From assembly GCA_007026445.1 (NCBI GenBank), contig VDMD01000075.1:61647-125646 (forward strand): DNA of 64,000 nt, written 5' to 3'. This stretch comes from Schizophyllum amplum (lineage: Eukaryota; Basidiomycota; Agaricomycetes; Agaricales; Schizophyllaceae). Positions 1 to 11,977 of this stretch are shown piece after piece; positions within the stretch are counted from its first letter, which is position 1, and each line of letters opens with the position of its first letter. A program made the position numbers and the translations under genes. Under the pieces are notes generated by a model that worked only from the letters and a program-made list of their open reading frames with translations, was not told the origin of the DNA and made no database searches.

Positions 1-2001
1 CAGGTGCGTTATACCGCTCTTTTTCTGCTGCCATCCATGACTCAACTCCCCTACCGCGCAGGCAACGATACCTCACCTCAACTCTTCGCCTTCCCGCACC
101 CCTACCATACCGTCGCGCGCACCATCTTCTCTGCGCCGTGCATGAAGAACTCAACGTTGGCTGGCGGTAGCGACTCATCCTCAACCGCCGATAACTCCTC
201 TTCGTCGGACGCCAGTAATTCCACTTCGTCGGGCGCCACGGGCAACATCACCTGGCCCTGCGTCAAACTGGAAGCCCGTCGCGCGCAGGCAATCGCGTGG
301 ACCAACGTGACGCTGCCTGTTGCTCACAAAGCAGACGATGACGACGACGAGGCGACCCAGAAGAGGGATGTGGCGGGCTTGCGGAGGGACGCGGCGGACG
401 ACAACACAACGGGGTCGCGGAGAGACGCGCTGGCCATCGAACAGCGCAGTGACGAGCCGGGCTCGACCAGGGATACGGCGCAGATCTTGAATCAGGGGTG
501 AGTGCCGCTCTGTTTGCGGACGTCGTACTCTAAGCCGCCCTGCCCTCCCCAACACCCTTCTGCCCAACACCATACTCCCTACGAACCCCCTACTTATACA
601 CCCCACCACCAGCGCCACAAACGTTACCGTCCTCAACACCACCCGCTTCGGGCCCTACATTCTTGTCAGCACCGTAGACGCCGTGCTGCGCGCGCCGGGG
701 CCGCTGGCGGAAGTGCTCGTCAGGCCGGAGATGAACCTGACGAGTCTGGCCGCGTTTCTGCGGTACTGGAATGTAACGGGGGATATGGACGGGGCGTGGG
801 TGGATGGCGAACATTCTGGCGATGCCTCGTCGCGGGATGGTAGCGACGCCTCGAATAGCAGCGACGCGTCTTCGCAGGATGGTAGCGACGCCTCGTCGCG
901 GAATGCAAGCGACGTACCGTCGCTTATGGGGTTGTTCAATCGTGAGTGCCAGCGTTGTTGAGATGTCGAATGCGGCTGACGATACGAACAGACTCATCGG
1001 GCTATACGCTGTTCGCGCCGAGCAACGACGCGCTCATTGCTGCTGGCGAGCAGATGGCGGCTTTTGCGAAGAATGGCACGGCGTTCGATGTGCTGTTGGA
1101 GAACCATGTGCGTGATATTTACTAGTTCTGTTGGTTTTCCGATTTGTGTATTTCGGCATGCCACTCTAATCCCGGCTCCGACTTTTTAACTGACTCTACC
1201 CCTCCCAGATCATCAACGGCACGACGATGTACTCGTCCGAGCTCTTCCCGCCTCCCACATCGGACGGCGTGGCTATTCAGGGCAAGCTTGCGCAGAATTA
1301 CACGAGCGGGGCGGGGCAGACGCTGAGCTTTACGGCGAATGAGACGGGGAGGTACATTTGGAGCGGTGAGTGGAATTGGGTTTTGGTGTCAGGTTTCTGT
1401 GGCCTGGAGATGCTCCAATTGAGGTGGCGGGGGCTATATCGCGGTGGGCGGAATTTTACCGGTGGGCGGAATTTTACCGCGGCGGCGGGGTTCTACAGCT
1501 GTGGCGGGGTTCTACAGCCGTGGCGGCGAGAATTAACCTCAAATCGAAGGCTCGGAAAGGAAAGCAGGACTGACGTCTCCGCGCAGGCGACCCACCATCG
1601 TCGAGCGCGCGTATTTTGCACACAGACGTGCTGGTGGACAACGGCGTGGCGCATATTATCGGCAACGTCCTCTTCAATTTCGAGGACGACTGGGGGAAGG
1701 CGAAGGTTGCGTGAGTTTCCCATCACGTTTTGTGACTCTTGCACGGCGCCCCGCATCTGAATTCCCACACCCCTCCAGCTACAACCTGGCCGTCCAAAGC
1801 GCTAGCTCCGCGAGCCCCACGGAGACCGGCCCCTTGGCCATGAGCACGTCCCTGACGTCCACCTCGACACCGACGAGCTACTACTTCGACGACGACGGTT
1901 CGGGGAATGGGGTGTGGCCACAGTTGGGAAGCGCGAATGGGTACCTCGCGTACTTGATTGCGCTGGTCTGGGTTGGGATTGGGGCGGCGGTGGTAGTGTA
2001 A
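1..2001 (+). CDS. Fasciclin (FAS1) domain surface protein, 5' end outside window
   Basis: The 3' part of a gene for a secreted or cell-wall FAS1 protein. Bases 1-3 look like an exon end before a gtgcgt donor. Readable exons are 62-497, 613-941, 992-1107, 1209-1365, 1587-1710 and 1779-2001, with phase consistent throughout. FAS1 hallmarks are the strand TNVTVLNTTRFG, the H1-like segment GYTLFAPSNDALIAAG and the H2-like segment HTDVLVDNGVAHIIGNVLF. Many N-x-S/T sites, a Ser/Thr-rich C-terminal stretch and a final hydrophobic tail (YLAYLIALVWVGIGAAVVV) suggest a glycosylated protein held by a GPI anchor or one C-terminal membrane segment. Two acidic or Ser/Asp low-complexity stretches (about 340-480 and 805-915) interrupt the domain. 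FAS1 proteins act in adhesion or cell-wall organisation; the role here is inferred from the family. The start codon is not in the window. Confidence 0.85.
805..915 (+). repeat. Ser/Asp-rich coding repeat in the FAS1 gene
   Basis: A degenerate tandem of short units built on gatgcctcgtcgcgggatgg encodes a run of G-S-D-A-S type residues inside the FAS1 domain. It keeps the frame open and probably forms a flexible acidic loop. Confidence 0.6.
1438..1530 (+). repeat. Minisatellite inside a FAS1-gene intron
   Basis: Within the intron 1366-1586, units related to ggtgggcggaattttaccg and then to gtggcggggttctacagc repeat two to three times each. This makes that intron 221 nt, against about 50-120 nt for the other introns of the gene. 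Confidence 0.6.
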
Positions 2002-2304
2002 ATTAGAGTGGTGGCCGTGGCGAATAGTCTGAGAAGGGTCACAGACCTATGGTGGCGTGTGCGAGGACACGTGGGGTGACAAGGTGACTGTGCCCGGGGA
2101 CAAGGTCAACTCAGGTGGTTGGCGCGCACGACGAGGGCCACCATGTCGATTCCGCTGTCATCGCCCGCGATTGCGTCCCACAGAAGGAAAGACTCGACTT
2201 GCGCGTGCATGAGTTCTACCCAACCAGATGTCACTGCGCCTGTCGAGACATGGAGTAAAACTGCAAAGAAATTTCGTTGATCTGAAGGCTGAATACAGGA
2301 TTTG

Positions 2305-5300
2305 CTAAGCACCGCGCGTGAACCAAACCTCTGCGCGCGCCTGCGGTGTATCTCCCTGGGGCGAAGGCACGCCGGCACCGGCGCCCCAAATGCCCCCTGT
2401 TAGCCCGAATCCGAGCGCACCACCCGCCTCGTCGAAGGCGAATTCAGCGTCTGGGAAAGGCGGGATGCAGTCAAGGGCGAGGACGACGAGGCGGTGGCGC
2501 AGAAATTAGCGCAGGAAAGACATATATCAGTTAGCCTCACGCGCTCTAGGTTAGAGGGGCGCCACGTACTAGCCAAGTCCGGGTCATCGTCTGTCCCAGC
2601 AACCCAGAAGGGCTCCGATGCGTTTCCGGTTGGCTGCCGATGCACAGCGTCAGTGATTTCAGCCTCAGCAAGCTAACGGAGCGGAGGTCGAACAAAAAGA
2701 GCCCGGCCATCAGATGAGAGTAAAGGCAGAGACCGAGAGCCGGGACTCAAGCGAGCGAGCGTGATTAGGCTAGGTGCCACTCGTGTACGCCACATAAACT
2801 GGGAGCACAGAAGAGAACGTGTCGCGCTGGGGATGGGGGGAGGGAGAAGAGATACTCAGGGAACGCCGCAGAGGAGATACAAATGCGGGGAAAGAAGAAG
2901 GCAATGAATGGACGGCGAGGAAGTAAATCAGCACCACGGATAGACGGAGAAAAGGTGCAGCTTTGGGGATCCACGCGAAGCCCTTGTGGACGTGATGGAA
3001 GGAAAGGGATAGCATGACAGAGGGCCCTCGCGCAACATCAAGTATACAGAATCCAAATACATGCGACAGCAACGAACGTACCGCACTCTTGAGCATCGTC
3101 ACGTTGAAAAGACCAACGTCGTAGTGCGCCAGCTTGAGGTAATTAGCCCCTAAGCGGTCCCATTTCGCGAGCAACGTTGGGACAGAGATGTCGATAACGC
3201 CGGGGAGGACCGTAGGTGCAGTCGCGCGGAGCTTGCCACATTCAGAAGTATCGGCCGTATCCGGGGCGGCGCCATCCTCCTTCGGGTGCCTCTCTCGCAA
3301 AGGCGCTTCTTTGGGATCGCTCAAGATAATGGCTGGCTCTTCCTGGTTATTTTTCAATCCTTGCCGCGATACATCCTCGGCGCCCATCCAGCAGAGGAGC
3401 AGCCCTCCGTAGCCGGCATCGTCGTACTGTCCCTCCAACGCAGGCGAAACGGTCGCGTCGTTCGGCCGGGGCAGGAGCTTGGGCTTCTCCTCGCGCTCAG
3501 CGAGGAGCTTCGATTTCATGCTGTAGAGTCAAGTCGGAAGATTAGGCCACGATACGTCGAAAAGCATGGAAGTCAATGATTGTATCATGGGATTGTACAG
3601 GCAGCACGTTGATCAGCGAGAAAGGAAGGACGCAATAGATGCGAGAGCACGCACCGGTCGCTCCAGTTTATGGGCTGCAGCCCCAGAAACGAATCCACAA
3701 TGCGCCATTTGATCGCATCTTGTATCTCTGTACCATACGTGTCGTCGTTAACGAGAACGGCAAGACCAAAGCGCTCGTTGTGGAAGCGTGTTATCTGCGT
3801 CCTGAAACCGGGGACTGAGCCGCCGTGCTATGGAATGTCAACATGAGCTTGCCGCTTGAAAGGACTGAACGAGTACTTCGATGTATTCTGCAAGATCCCC
3901 ATGAATATTAGAACGTGCGAATATGAAGTCCGGAAATATTCTCACCATGTCCGCGATACGTGCCTCGCCTCTGTCCCCCGCCGTATACGACAGGGCCCAG
4001 CTCTGGATACGCACTATTCCACGTTCGGGATAGAAGAAGCAGAAGGTCGGTCAGCGTCTCCGTGAGTAAAATGCCGGGTCACGTCGATGAGCGTCACAAG
4101 CCATTCGATGTACAATCCAAGCCATTCAGTTCGAAAGGCGGAATTAGAGGAGAGGAGCGTTGCAGGCCACGGACCATAAGGTTCACCAAGAAAAGACCGC
4201 GCCGTGCGTGGGAATTGCGCGGATGCAAGAGTACGCCAAGCACCCAGCGAGGACGGTGGACGTACGGGAAGGTGGACGAGCGTAGAGGAATCACTCACGC
4301 GGTGGGGATTTGGACGGTGATGCCGGAGGAGACTTTACGGAGCACCTCTGCGGGGATCACTGTCGCGTTAGTACGAGGGTTTTTGCCCTCCAGAAGGAGC
4401 GCTGATTGCACGTCAGGGAAAAGACGGCACAAGGACAAGCGACAGGATGTAGTCGTGTCAGTTAAATAAGGTCAACCCTCGCCTTTAGGCGGCACGAACC
4501 TTGGAGCCAAGTCGCCTTCATACGCCGCCGTCGTGGGTAGGCCGACATATTTGGAGTTGCGAGTATCGAGAATGAACGCTGTCAGTAACAATAGTCGCGA
4601 TACGAGCAGAAGCCGCGGCGCACCATGTCCTTAGCGCTAGTGATAACGCCGCCTGCGCCTGCGTTAACTAGAAGTCGTGTTACTCCTCTCGGCATCGCAT
4701 GCAGTTCGTATGACTCACAGTTTCCTCGTTCGTCCGTATCTATGAAGAATGGGATCGTCCGCGTAATGCCCTTCCCGAAGATATCCCTAGAATTATTGAC
4801 CTGTCTCGCAAATCCGTCGGCGAGGCGACCACTCGACAACGCCTTGCGGCTCGAATATGTGCTGTCGTGCATATCCAATGCGTCAAAGATATTCGTCTTG
4901 ACGTATTCCGCGATGGTTGGTTTCGACGGTAACACGAGGGATGGGAGGTAGGATAGGGCGGTATACATGACTGCAAGACGGTAAGTAATCATGTCATGCA
5001 TGCAGAGGTAGAGCACATACTGTTGTTGTACTGCCAAGTCGTGCGGAATGCAGCGGATGGTTTCAAATAGGGCAGTTTACGCATCTAGTCAGGTGGCAAG
5101 AGTTATGAGCATGAATGGTGTGGTACCGAGTTGCATACAACGCTCTCCACAGTCTCATTCGACGAGTAGCCCACGTCATGTCGTGGAATACCCGTACGGT
5201 GCGACATGGCGTCCGTAATTGTACTTTCTGCGCTAGCAATGGGATCCATTGTGGCAAAGCCGGGTATGACAGAGGCGAGCTTGGTATCCCATGACCAGGG

Positions 5301-5692
5301 TGGGGAAATCGAGGTATTCGAGATCAGCATCCCAGCTGCTGTTGCGGTGAACAGCTGTGCTTCGATAAGATAAATGACGACAGACGCTTGGAAAAGCGTA
5401 CCTTCGAGTTAGACGCGATGGCAAACAGAGTGTTCTCGTCCACCAAAGTGTTATCGTCTTTGGCACGCCCGTATCCCTGAGTCTCTACTTGCCATCCCCC
5501 GTCATTAAGCTCCCGCACAAAGGCCACAGCGACCCCGCCTGGGCTGTTCCATTCGTTGATAGTGTCCAGGATGAAGTCTGCCATAACTGCATCCAGAACT
5601 TGCTCGGCTGGCCGCGATGATGCATCTTGAAGCGATTTGGCAGCACCCAGAACGGTGCATATATGCCAGACCAAAGCGATAAGCCGGAGCAT
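2305..5692 (-). CDS. Secreted beta-lactamase-like serine hydrolase (class C / PBP fold), multi-exon
   Basis: The start at 5692 gives a hydrophobic leader (MLRLIALVWHICTVLGAA), a likely signal peptide. The SxxK nucleophile motif is SNSK at residues 94-97, followed by an intron 5355-5401 and an exon from 5354. Then come HRTGIPRHD (about 5180-5210), the YxN motif in TTWQYNN (about 5040), NAGAGGVITSAKDM (about 4630) and HGGSVPGFRTQ (about 3810-3830), in the place of the HTG/KTG motif. The C-terminal segment GGIWGAGAGVPSPQGDT ends at a TAG at 2305-2307 and matches the usual tail of fungal members. I saw several introns between 5400 and 2450 but did not resolve every border. The family hydrolyses amide or ester bonds; the substrate is unknown. 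It is divergent from the SDR gene across about 790 bp. Confidence 0.8.
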
Positions 5693-6480
5693 GATGACGG
5701 TCAGGACAAAGTCGTCGTTGGAAATTGTTGATGCTCAAATCGAGGGCCGCAGTGACTTGAAGTTGAATGGCAGTAAATCAGGGACGCTCTCACCATTCCC
5801 AGTCAGCACCTAGCTGCAGTCCTGTCCAGCGAGGAGAATCGAGCACCCCTACAGTGAATGCAGGTAATGGTCATAGACGCGTGGGGGCCGTTCAGTAAGT
5901 ATGCGTCTCGGTCAATGAGCAGCTCGGAGCCGCCGGCAGCCGCGGTAACACAGATGTGACCAGCCACGTGAACACTGATGGATCTGTCACTTGAGTCACT
6001 CGCTCATTGGCTTCGTTAATTATCCTGCACCAGCTCGACCAGGCGAAGATCAAGAGACGTCTCGGGTAAACAAGCACTTCCATACATGTAAACAGGTCTA
6101 ACAAGGGTCAAAAGCTACTCGCTTCAGCGATTCTTCCCAGATTAGTCCGCCAACCCTTTTGTCAAAGCCGCGCGTGTCGTTTTTACTGCATCGCTAGCAA
6201 ATACGTCTGCACCTGACTACACTTCTGGAAGATGTCCAATCTGCTTTCTACGTCACAGGCTTATCGCAGAGGTTCACGCGCTACTGAGGGCATGGAATGG
6301 CCGTCTTCGCGATGTATGCAGCGCTGATACGGTGCTCGTCAGAGTCGTCTCACGTATACTCATCTGGGGTGCACCATATATACAAGTACCAACATTTTGG
6401 GCTTATCCTCCGTTGCCTGGCCATCCCTTCCTCCTCTGAGCTATCTGCATCCTGATCCTGGCCTTTGATACCCCTCCGCC
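5693..6480. promoter_or_regulatory. Divergent intergenic region, hydrolase / SDR
   Basis: A 788 bp gap between two divergent start codons, so it should hold both promoters. A TATA-like box (catatataca, about 6375-6384) lies about 100 bp upstream of the SDR ATG, followed by a pyrimidine-rich stretch typical of fungal transcription starts. I see no convincing coding exon here. Confidence 0.5.
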
Positions 6481-7855
6481 ATGTCTCTTTCTCGTCGCGT
6501 CGCAATCGTCACCGGCGCTGCTCAAGGTCTCGGCAAAGCCATCGCTCTGCGTCTCGCGCGAGACGGCTTATCTATCGGGCTGAACGACCTGCCTACGAAG
6601 CAAGACGCTCTCGACGACGTCGCGCAGACTATCACGAAGAATGGCGGGCGCGCTGCGACCTTCTTTGGCGATGTCACCAAGGAGAAGGATGTGCAGGACA
6701 TGGTCGATGGCACAGCTGACGCACTGGGTGGACTACACGTCGTACGCGTCATCGTTCATTGGTCGTGGACGCCATTGTGCTTCAAGTCATGTCTGACGAC
6801 TCTGCCAGATGGTAGCCAACGCTGGCATTGCAATCCCCGCGCCATTCTTAGAAGGTGCGATTCGCTGCCGATGTCCTCCATATGCCGCCCGATGACACCC
6901 GCCCTTTCCCAGAATCCCTTAAAGGCTTCAATCGCGTGACAGCCGTGAGCTCCACCGGCACTTTCCTCTGCTACCAGTACGCCGCGCGCAAAATGATTGC
7001 GCAGGGCGTTGCGGATGGCCGTATCATTGGCGCGTCGTCTGTCGCGGGAAAGCAGCGTAAGTCACTCACCCTTCATGTATGGGATAGTCACGCTAATCAC
7101 AAGTACTGATTTTTCGGTGATTTGTTACGTTGCATACTCAGCATTCCACGGCTTGACGTCCTACTCCGCGGCCAAGTTTGCGATTCGAGGTATCACACAG
7201 GCAGCCGGTACGCTGAACCTGCATGTGGACCGTTGTTGCGCACGTATGCTGAAATCAAACCGATTTCAGCGCTGTCGTTGGGTCCTCACGGCATCACCGT
7301 CAACGCCTACGCGCCTGGTAAGTCCATAGATCGTGATGTTACCCTCGTCGTCGTCCTTATCTTTTCACCCCGCAGGCGTCATTGATACTGCCATCAGTTA
7401 GTCTCATCCTCCGCCTTCCTCATCCATACTCACCCTCCGAAGTCGCCGTCGAAGGCATGAGGGAGCATGCGAATCTCTCTCTGCAGAATGTACGTATTTG
7501 ACACGCTTTGAGACCGTACACTGTTCAGAGAGCCGCTCGTATCGTTCATGACCGTCATGATTCCTGACACAGTACAGTGGGCCGATGTCGTCCCTCTCAA
7601 GCGACACGGAGAGCCGGAGGAGATTGCTGCGCTCGTGTCCTTCCTGGCGAGCAAGGAGTCAAGCTATATCACGGGTGAGTGGCACGGATTTTCAGAGTGC
7701 AAGGTCTACTACGCAGTCGATGAACCGCCGTACAGGTCAAACGGTGCGTGCAATTTCATTGTCTGTCACCCATTCAGTGCTGTCTGGTGTCTGCCGCACG
7801 TTTGGTGCTGATGATCTCCTAGATCTCCATCGACGGCGGGGGCCACATGAGTTAG
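6481..7855 (+). CDS. Short-chain dehydrogenase/reductase (classical SDR, diacetyl-reductase-like)
   Basis: The ten-exon model closes exactly: 6481-6741, 6809-6854, 6913-7056, 7142-7207, 7270-7317, 7376-7396, 7443-7489, 7578-7674, 7736-7743 and 7823-7855. Together they make 771 nt, a 256-residue protein, the normal size for classical SDRs. Seen motifs are the Rossmann nucleotide-binding motif TGAAQGLG near the N terminus, the NAG motif in MVANAGIAIP, the catalytic YSAAK preceded by the Ser of IIGASSVAG, the GITVNAYAPG segment and a C-terminal SYITGQTISIDGG. NAD(P)(H)-dependent alcohol/ketone oxidoreduction is expected. The fungal acetoin/diacetyl-reductase type is my best guess for substrate, from overall resemblance only. 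One exon is 8 nt and another 21 nt. Confidence 0.9.
7736..7743 (+). other. 8-nt microexon of the SDR gene
   Basis: Flanked by an acceptor (tacag) and a donor (gtgcgtg). It joins ACG-G to ATCTCC to restore G-Q-T-I-S-I-D-G-G, the expected SDR C-terminal motif. Without it neither phase nor motif is kept. Confidence 0.8.
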
Positions 7856-8039
7856 ATATGTCTCGGACTCCGTACCACAGGAAAGGTTGGGAAGGCAAAC
7901 GGAGCGAGATGAAGTTCAATGTAATATCATATCCGTACCACGAGAGATTTTCGTATATTATGAAAGAGCGGAGCACAGCTAGCATGTTGATGCTCTTCGA
8001 GGCGGGCGGCAGTGATGAGCTACGAGCCCGACTCGGAAC

Positions 8040-8180
8040 CCTGGCCGAGGCGACCGGCCGTTGGTGCATGCACGCATCCTGCATTGGTCGGAGAGCGCGA
8101 AGGAGTATCTTGTGTACATGATTGCGTTGGTTTGGATTGACATTGGTGGTGGAGGTGGTGGTGGTGGTGGTGGTGGTCCA
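8040..8180 (+). pseudogene. Remnant of a FAS1-gene 3' end (GPI-signal region)
   Basis: The stretch around 8045-8080 resembles the ETGPLAMSTSLT-coding bases of the FAS1 gene (about 1825-1857). Bases 8088-8146 resemble its final exon (about 1927-1985): SESAKEYLVYMIALVWIDIG here against LGSANGYLAYLIALVWVGIG there. The middle is missing and the end runs into a GGT expansion. No upstream FAS1 exons are present, so this looks like a truncated, diverged duplicate 6 kb from the source gene. Confidence 0.6.
8145..8177 (+). repeat. (GGT)n microsatellite
   Basis: About ten GGT/GGA triplets in a row, downstream of the SDR gene and at the end of the FAS1 remnant. The source exon has the related ggggcggcggtggta at this point. 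Confidence 0.9.
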
Positions 8181-8578
8181 TTCCGACTCCGACTGCATAC
8201 TATCCTTGCTCCGTCTCGAATCCTCGACAGTACTGTTACATAGAATACAAAAAATAAGTCAATTCCAGTAGTGTAGCGCAGGAAACCGGTACGAATATGT
8301 ACAATAGCGACGACGTACTTACAGCATTTCGAGGTAACACAAGTGACGTTCAACTTCCTAGATAACTTGGGAGACGTTCAGCTTCATAAGTAGCTAGTCC
8401 GTTCAGCTGCATGAGTAGTCGAGACACGTTCCGCTTCGTGAAAGATAGATATGTACAATTGATATAGCGAGAAGAAGCCTGAGGTAGGTCGTCGATACGA
8501 GGAGCGCGGCGGGAGAAAGACAAACGTGTAGTGCCCTGGAATCATGTTCGCTGAACGGAACCTTCCCCTGGTCGACAT
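8181..8578. other. Convergent intergenic stretch, no gene seen
   Basis: This separates the plus-strand SDR gene and FAS1 remnant from the minus-strand zinc-finger gene, and presumably holds their 3' untranslated regions. Three imperfect repeats of a gacgttcagcttcataagtag-like phrase occur near 8345-8440. Confidence 0.4.
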
Positions 8579-10104
8579 TTAGTCCATGTCCATGTCGACA
8601 TCCATGCCGCCCCATTCGTCCTGCTGCTTGACTGCAGGCTTGACTGCGTCCTGCCGCATACTGAAGGCATCCTCGTCTTCCTCCGTCTTCATGTATCCGG
8701 CCATGCCGTAGTACCCATACTCGCCGACATACGGCGCACGGTCGCCCGCGTACCGTGGCACGTCGCGTTCTCCCAGATACCCCGCCGCACTGCGGTCGAA
8801 CTTCCCGCCGTCGCCGAGGTATGGGCCCTCTGAGCTTTCGCCATCGATGTCTACCACGATGCTTTCGTCGTCATCGCTCGCGCTGCCTGAACCAGAGTAC
8901 GAGCGGGATAACGAGGAGGGCATATTCACCGGACGGCGACCGTGACCCCATGCCTGCGCCGGAGCACTCGCCGGGGGCACGCGGACAGGTGCACTGGTCA
9001 CACCGAATGGCGACAGGCAGATCTCTTCCACTGCGAGTGGGCCGGTCGGCACGCCGACGATGCCAGGACGCAGGTGCGTGATCCCGCCAGCCGCCTCCGG
9101 AATCGCGTAGTCGTGCAGACGGGGACCGGTCGACCCAGCGCGCCCGATGGGCACGGAGGTGGATGTATGCGGAGGCTGAGCGGGCGAAGCGGAGGTCGAC
9201 ATGTCATCGGCTTCCGCACGTGGCAGGCTGCCGCCGGACAAGAAACTAGGCCACAGCGAGCGGTCCTCGGGCAGTGACGCACCGCCTTGCGCAGCGGGAG
9301 ATATGTGCGACAGGATGGCGGCGGCCTCGAGGAGCTGGACTTGCTGGTGCTTGCTGAGCACGTACTTGGACGCTTCGCGCCAGTGTGGCGTGTGCTCCCA
9401 CCGGTGCTTGATGAGGCAGGACGGATGACGGTAGACCTGCGCAGCCGGTCAGCATACAGCCCGGACAAACATGCTTCGTCCACGCACCTTGCTGCAGCTC
9501 TCGCACTTGTACTCCATGCCGCGCTTCTTGGCGTGCTTTCCATGACCGATCGCAATAGGCGCTGAGACCGTGTCATGCTGCGCCGATTCGGCGGCTGGTA
9601 CAGCGATGACGTCCGACGCTGAGCGGGGTGCCGGGGAGTTCGAGAGGCCAGGAGACGAGGACAGCGACAAGGACGACAGCGACAGTGACCCGGCCGGCCT
9701 GCACCGTTCGGCGTGGTGAGTCACCAGCAACCCCAGCAGCGATCGACTCACGACGGACGCAAGGCTGCCTCTCGAGCGTCGCTCAGACGTTTCCCCCGCG
9801 TCACGGACGACAGGCGGCGGTTCTTCGCGCCCACGCTGACGCTCGAGAGCCCCTGGTGGGTAGCGTCAAGGCTGCCGCTCACCGCGCCGTAGCTCGCCTC
9901 CATGTCGTCCACTGCCGAGTCCACCGAGAGATGTCTGTCTTTCTCGTCAGAGACCTGGATCGGGGCAGCGTGCGACGCTGCTATAGACAGGGACAGCAGG
10001 CTGGCCGCAGCGCTGTCCGAGATCTGTCGCGATGGGTCAGCCCGGGCGTCCGACGTCGTTACGGACATTGTACTCACCGCTGGAGGCGGAGACTGGACCG
10101 ACAT
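8579..10104 (-). CDS. C2H2 zinc-finger protein (probable transcription factor)
   Basis: Three exons: 10104-9752, 9698-9488 and 9436-8579, with 53 and 51 bp introns. They make 1422 nt, a 473-residue protein with consistent phase. The single finger spans the second intron: C183-x2-C186-x12-H199-x3-H203, in the context YKCESCSKVYRHPSCLIKH. It is followed by RWEHTPHWREASKYVLSKH and the helix QQVQLLEAAAILSHIS, a block I recognise from basidiomycete finger proteins. The flanks are Ser/Pro-rich and low complexity, and the C terminus is acidic and Met-rich (GGMDVDMDMD). A nuclear DNA-binding role is inferred from the finger. The target is unknown. The ATG at 10104 is the first in an open exon. Confidence 0.85.
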
Positions 10105-10865
10105 GGTCAGAGTTGAAGTCGTGGGTGTTAAGAACGTGCAAATAAAAGAGTTTGAAGCCTGTAAAGTCAGAGAAACATGGTGGCGAAGGACAAGGTGCGA
10201 TCTCTACATTTCGGGCTCGCTCTGATCACTTGATCACTTGATCGGACACTGCCGAATGCGGACCCACAAAGGCACTGACACGTCAGCGTCAAATCCAGCA
10301 GGAGCACAGGTGTCGATGAAGTAAAGAGACAGTCAAGATTTATGAGTGATTGTGGTGAACTGATCATGAAGCTGTATTGTGTGAGTACCGTGAAGAGCAC
10401 GCGAGCGCAATTAAAGCAACAGCGAAATAGTAGAAGTGAAGCAAAGTCCAGCGCAATATTAGAGGGTATGTGGACTGAGAATATGTAGCCTGAATAAGTT
10501 ACAGTGCTGAGTAGAGAAAATAGCTGATAGTATCCGCGCCGCCGCGTCGCCTTGGTACAATGCGAGTGATTGTGATACGATTACAGGAGCAGGTCAGCCA
10601 AACGTTGCAGCCTTCCTAGTAAAGCGGAGGCTCTGAAGGAAATGCCTTCCTCTGCAGCCGCTGCCCACCGCCCGCGATCTCGTTCTCTGAACCTGAACTT
10701 GAACATCATTCACGTGATGCCTCGTGACCCGCCCCATTTAAGTAAGTAGCAAAGTTCAAGTACGTACCGCCGGCCGTGGATTAGCGCCGCAGAGGTGACT
10801 CTCACAGTGAATGAGGGGAGCTGGGTCCCGGTCCTCCCTGGTGTAGACTGGGAAGAAGAAGTCGA
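10105..10865. other. Intergenic region upstream of the zinc-finger gene
   Basis: A gap of about 760 bp: promoter side of the minus-strand zinc-finger gene and 3' side of the HMG-box gene. It has A+T-rich stretches (10320-10520) and a short repeat tgatcacttgatcacttgat at about 10225. No supported coding exon. Confidence 0.4.
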
Positions 10866-11824
10866 TCATATATGTGGGCAGGCCACGTAGCCCGCTGCGG
10901 AGCAATCTTGGTTTCTTGGCTCAAGTCCGTTGCCACCAAGATTTACTGTGGCGCCTACATCGCCCTGAACAAAGCTGGCCGACGCTTCGGTAGTCATACC
11001 AGCAACGTAGTCGGAGCCAAAGGTGCTGTAACCCTTCGCATCCGAGTCAAAGTCAAAGTCGTTCATCAGCCGCAACTCGTTTTCGGTCAGCTGAAAGATT
11101 TCGTCGTACGCGCTGAGACCGGATCCGGTGGTCGTCCGGTCCGACAAGAAAATGCAGTCGAGGCTCCGGGGTGTTTGAGGCGTAAGGACGGACGAGATGG
11201 AAGCTGGGCTTGACGCGAGAGATGGTGCAGTGGATGCAGTGGATGTGCAGCGCTTGGAAGCGGACTTCTTGCGCATGGGGACCTTTGAGGACTCCTCGGG
11301 CTTCACCGCCGCAGTCTTTGCCCGCTTTGTGGCGCGGGATGGAATATAGTCTTTCTCGTCGAAAGAACAGCACTCAGTGGCGTCCTCTGCGGCTGTGCCT
11401 GTGGGTTCAGTGAGCTACCAATTTGCCGTGGATTGAACAGGACGCACCGCGCTTGCGCTTCAGCCCCCTCTTCGTCTGCGGCTGATACTTGTAGTTGGGG
11501 TACTTGCGACGATGCTCTACCTTTTCCTCATTTGCGAGGTAATCCCAGTAAGCTCTGTCCTTTGGGGTGAGCCCTCTCCAGACACGACCTTGAGGACAGC
11601 TATGAGCACGAATAATGGGAGGGAAGGGGGTAATCGACGTGGAACGCACTCGCCGCTTTGCTGATTTTGGACTGTTCAATGATGTCCAGCGGAGCAAAGT
11701 TCCGTCGGAAATGGTTTCGGAATAATATCCAGGAATTTGGTGGGCGAGGAATGCGTGCCTCCTGGGCGGGCAGTAGCTGCGTGGAAGAGGGTCCGGAATC
11801 GCCCTGCACGGAGGTCGCGGACAT
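10866..11824 (-). CDS. HMG-box transcription factor (SOX/MAT-type box)
   Basis: Exons 11824-11650, 11588-11448 and 11398-10866 sum to 849 nt, a 282-residue protein. The HMG box is at residues about 25-95: IPRPPNSWILFRNHFRR, then ISKAASRVWRGLTP (across intron 1), AYWDYLANEEKVEHRRKYP and NYKYQPQTKRGLKRKRG with a basic tail. The order and the RPPNSWILFR and YPNYKYQP signatures are those of sequence-specific SOX/MATA-like boxes. The rest is Ser/Thr-rich, with a possible acidic activation patch (LTENELRLMNDFDFDSD). A longer protein of 333 residues results if the in-frame ATG at 11977 is used. I chose 11824 (MSATSVQ) because it is nearer the domain, but the evidence is weak. Confidence 0.85.
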
Positions 11825-11977
11825 TGTAGATCGACGATGAGCGGGGGTTGTCAGATGATGGGAGGGGGAAGAGAGATGGATCGCGTCAGAGCTTTGCCCC
11901 TCCTCGTCGTTTTTAAGGCCGGAGGAGGCCGAGAAAGGCGCGCCTTGTTGTCTCTTTCGAGATCCTGTGCGATACAA

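Noticed and set aside
2106..2304. Minus-strand frame after the beta-lactamase-like gene as its last exon
   Set aside because: The expected family tail already ends in a TAG at 2305-2307 in the adjoining exon, so this is 3' untranslated sequence.
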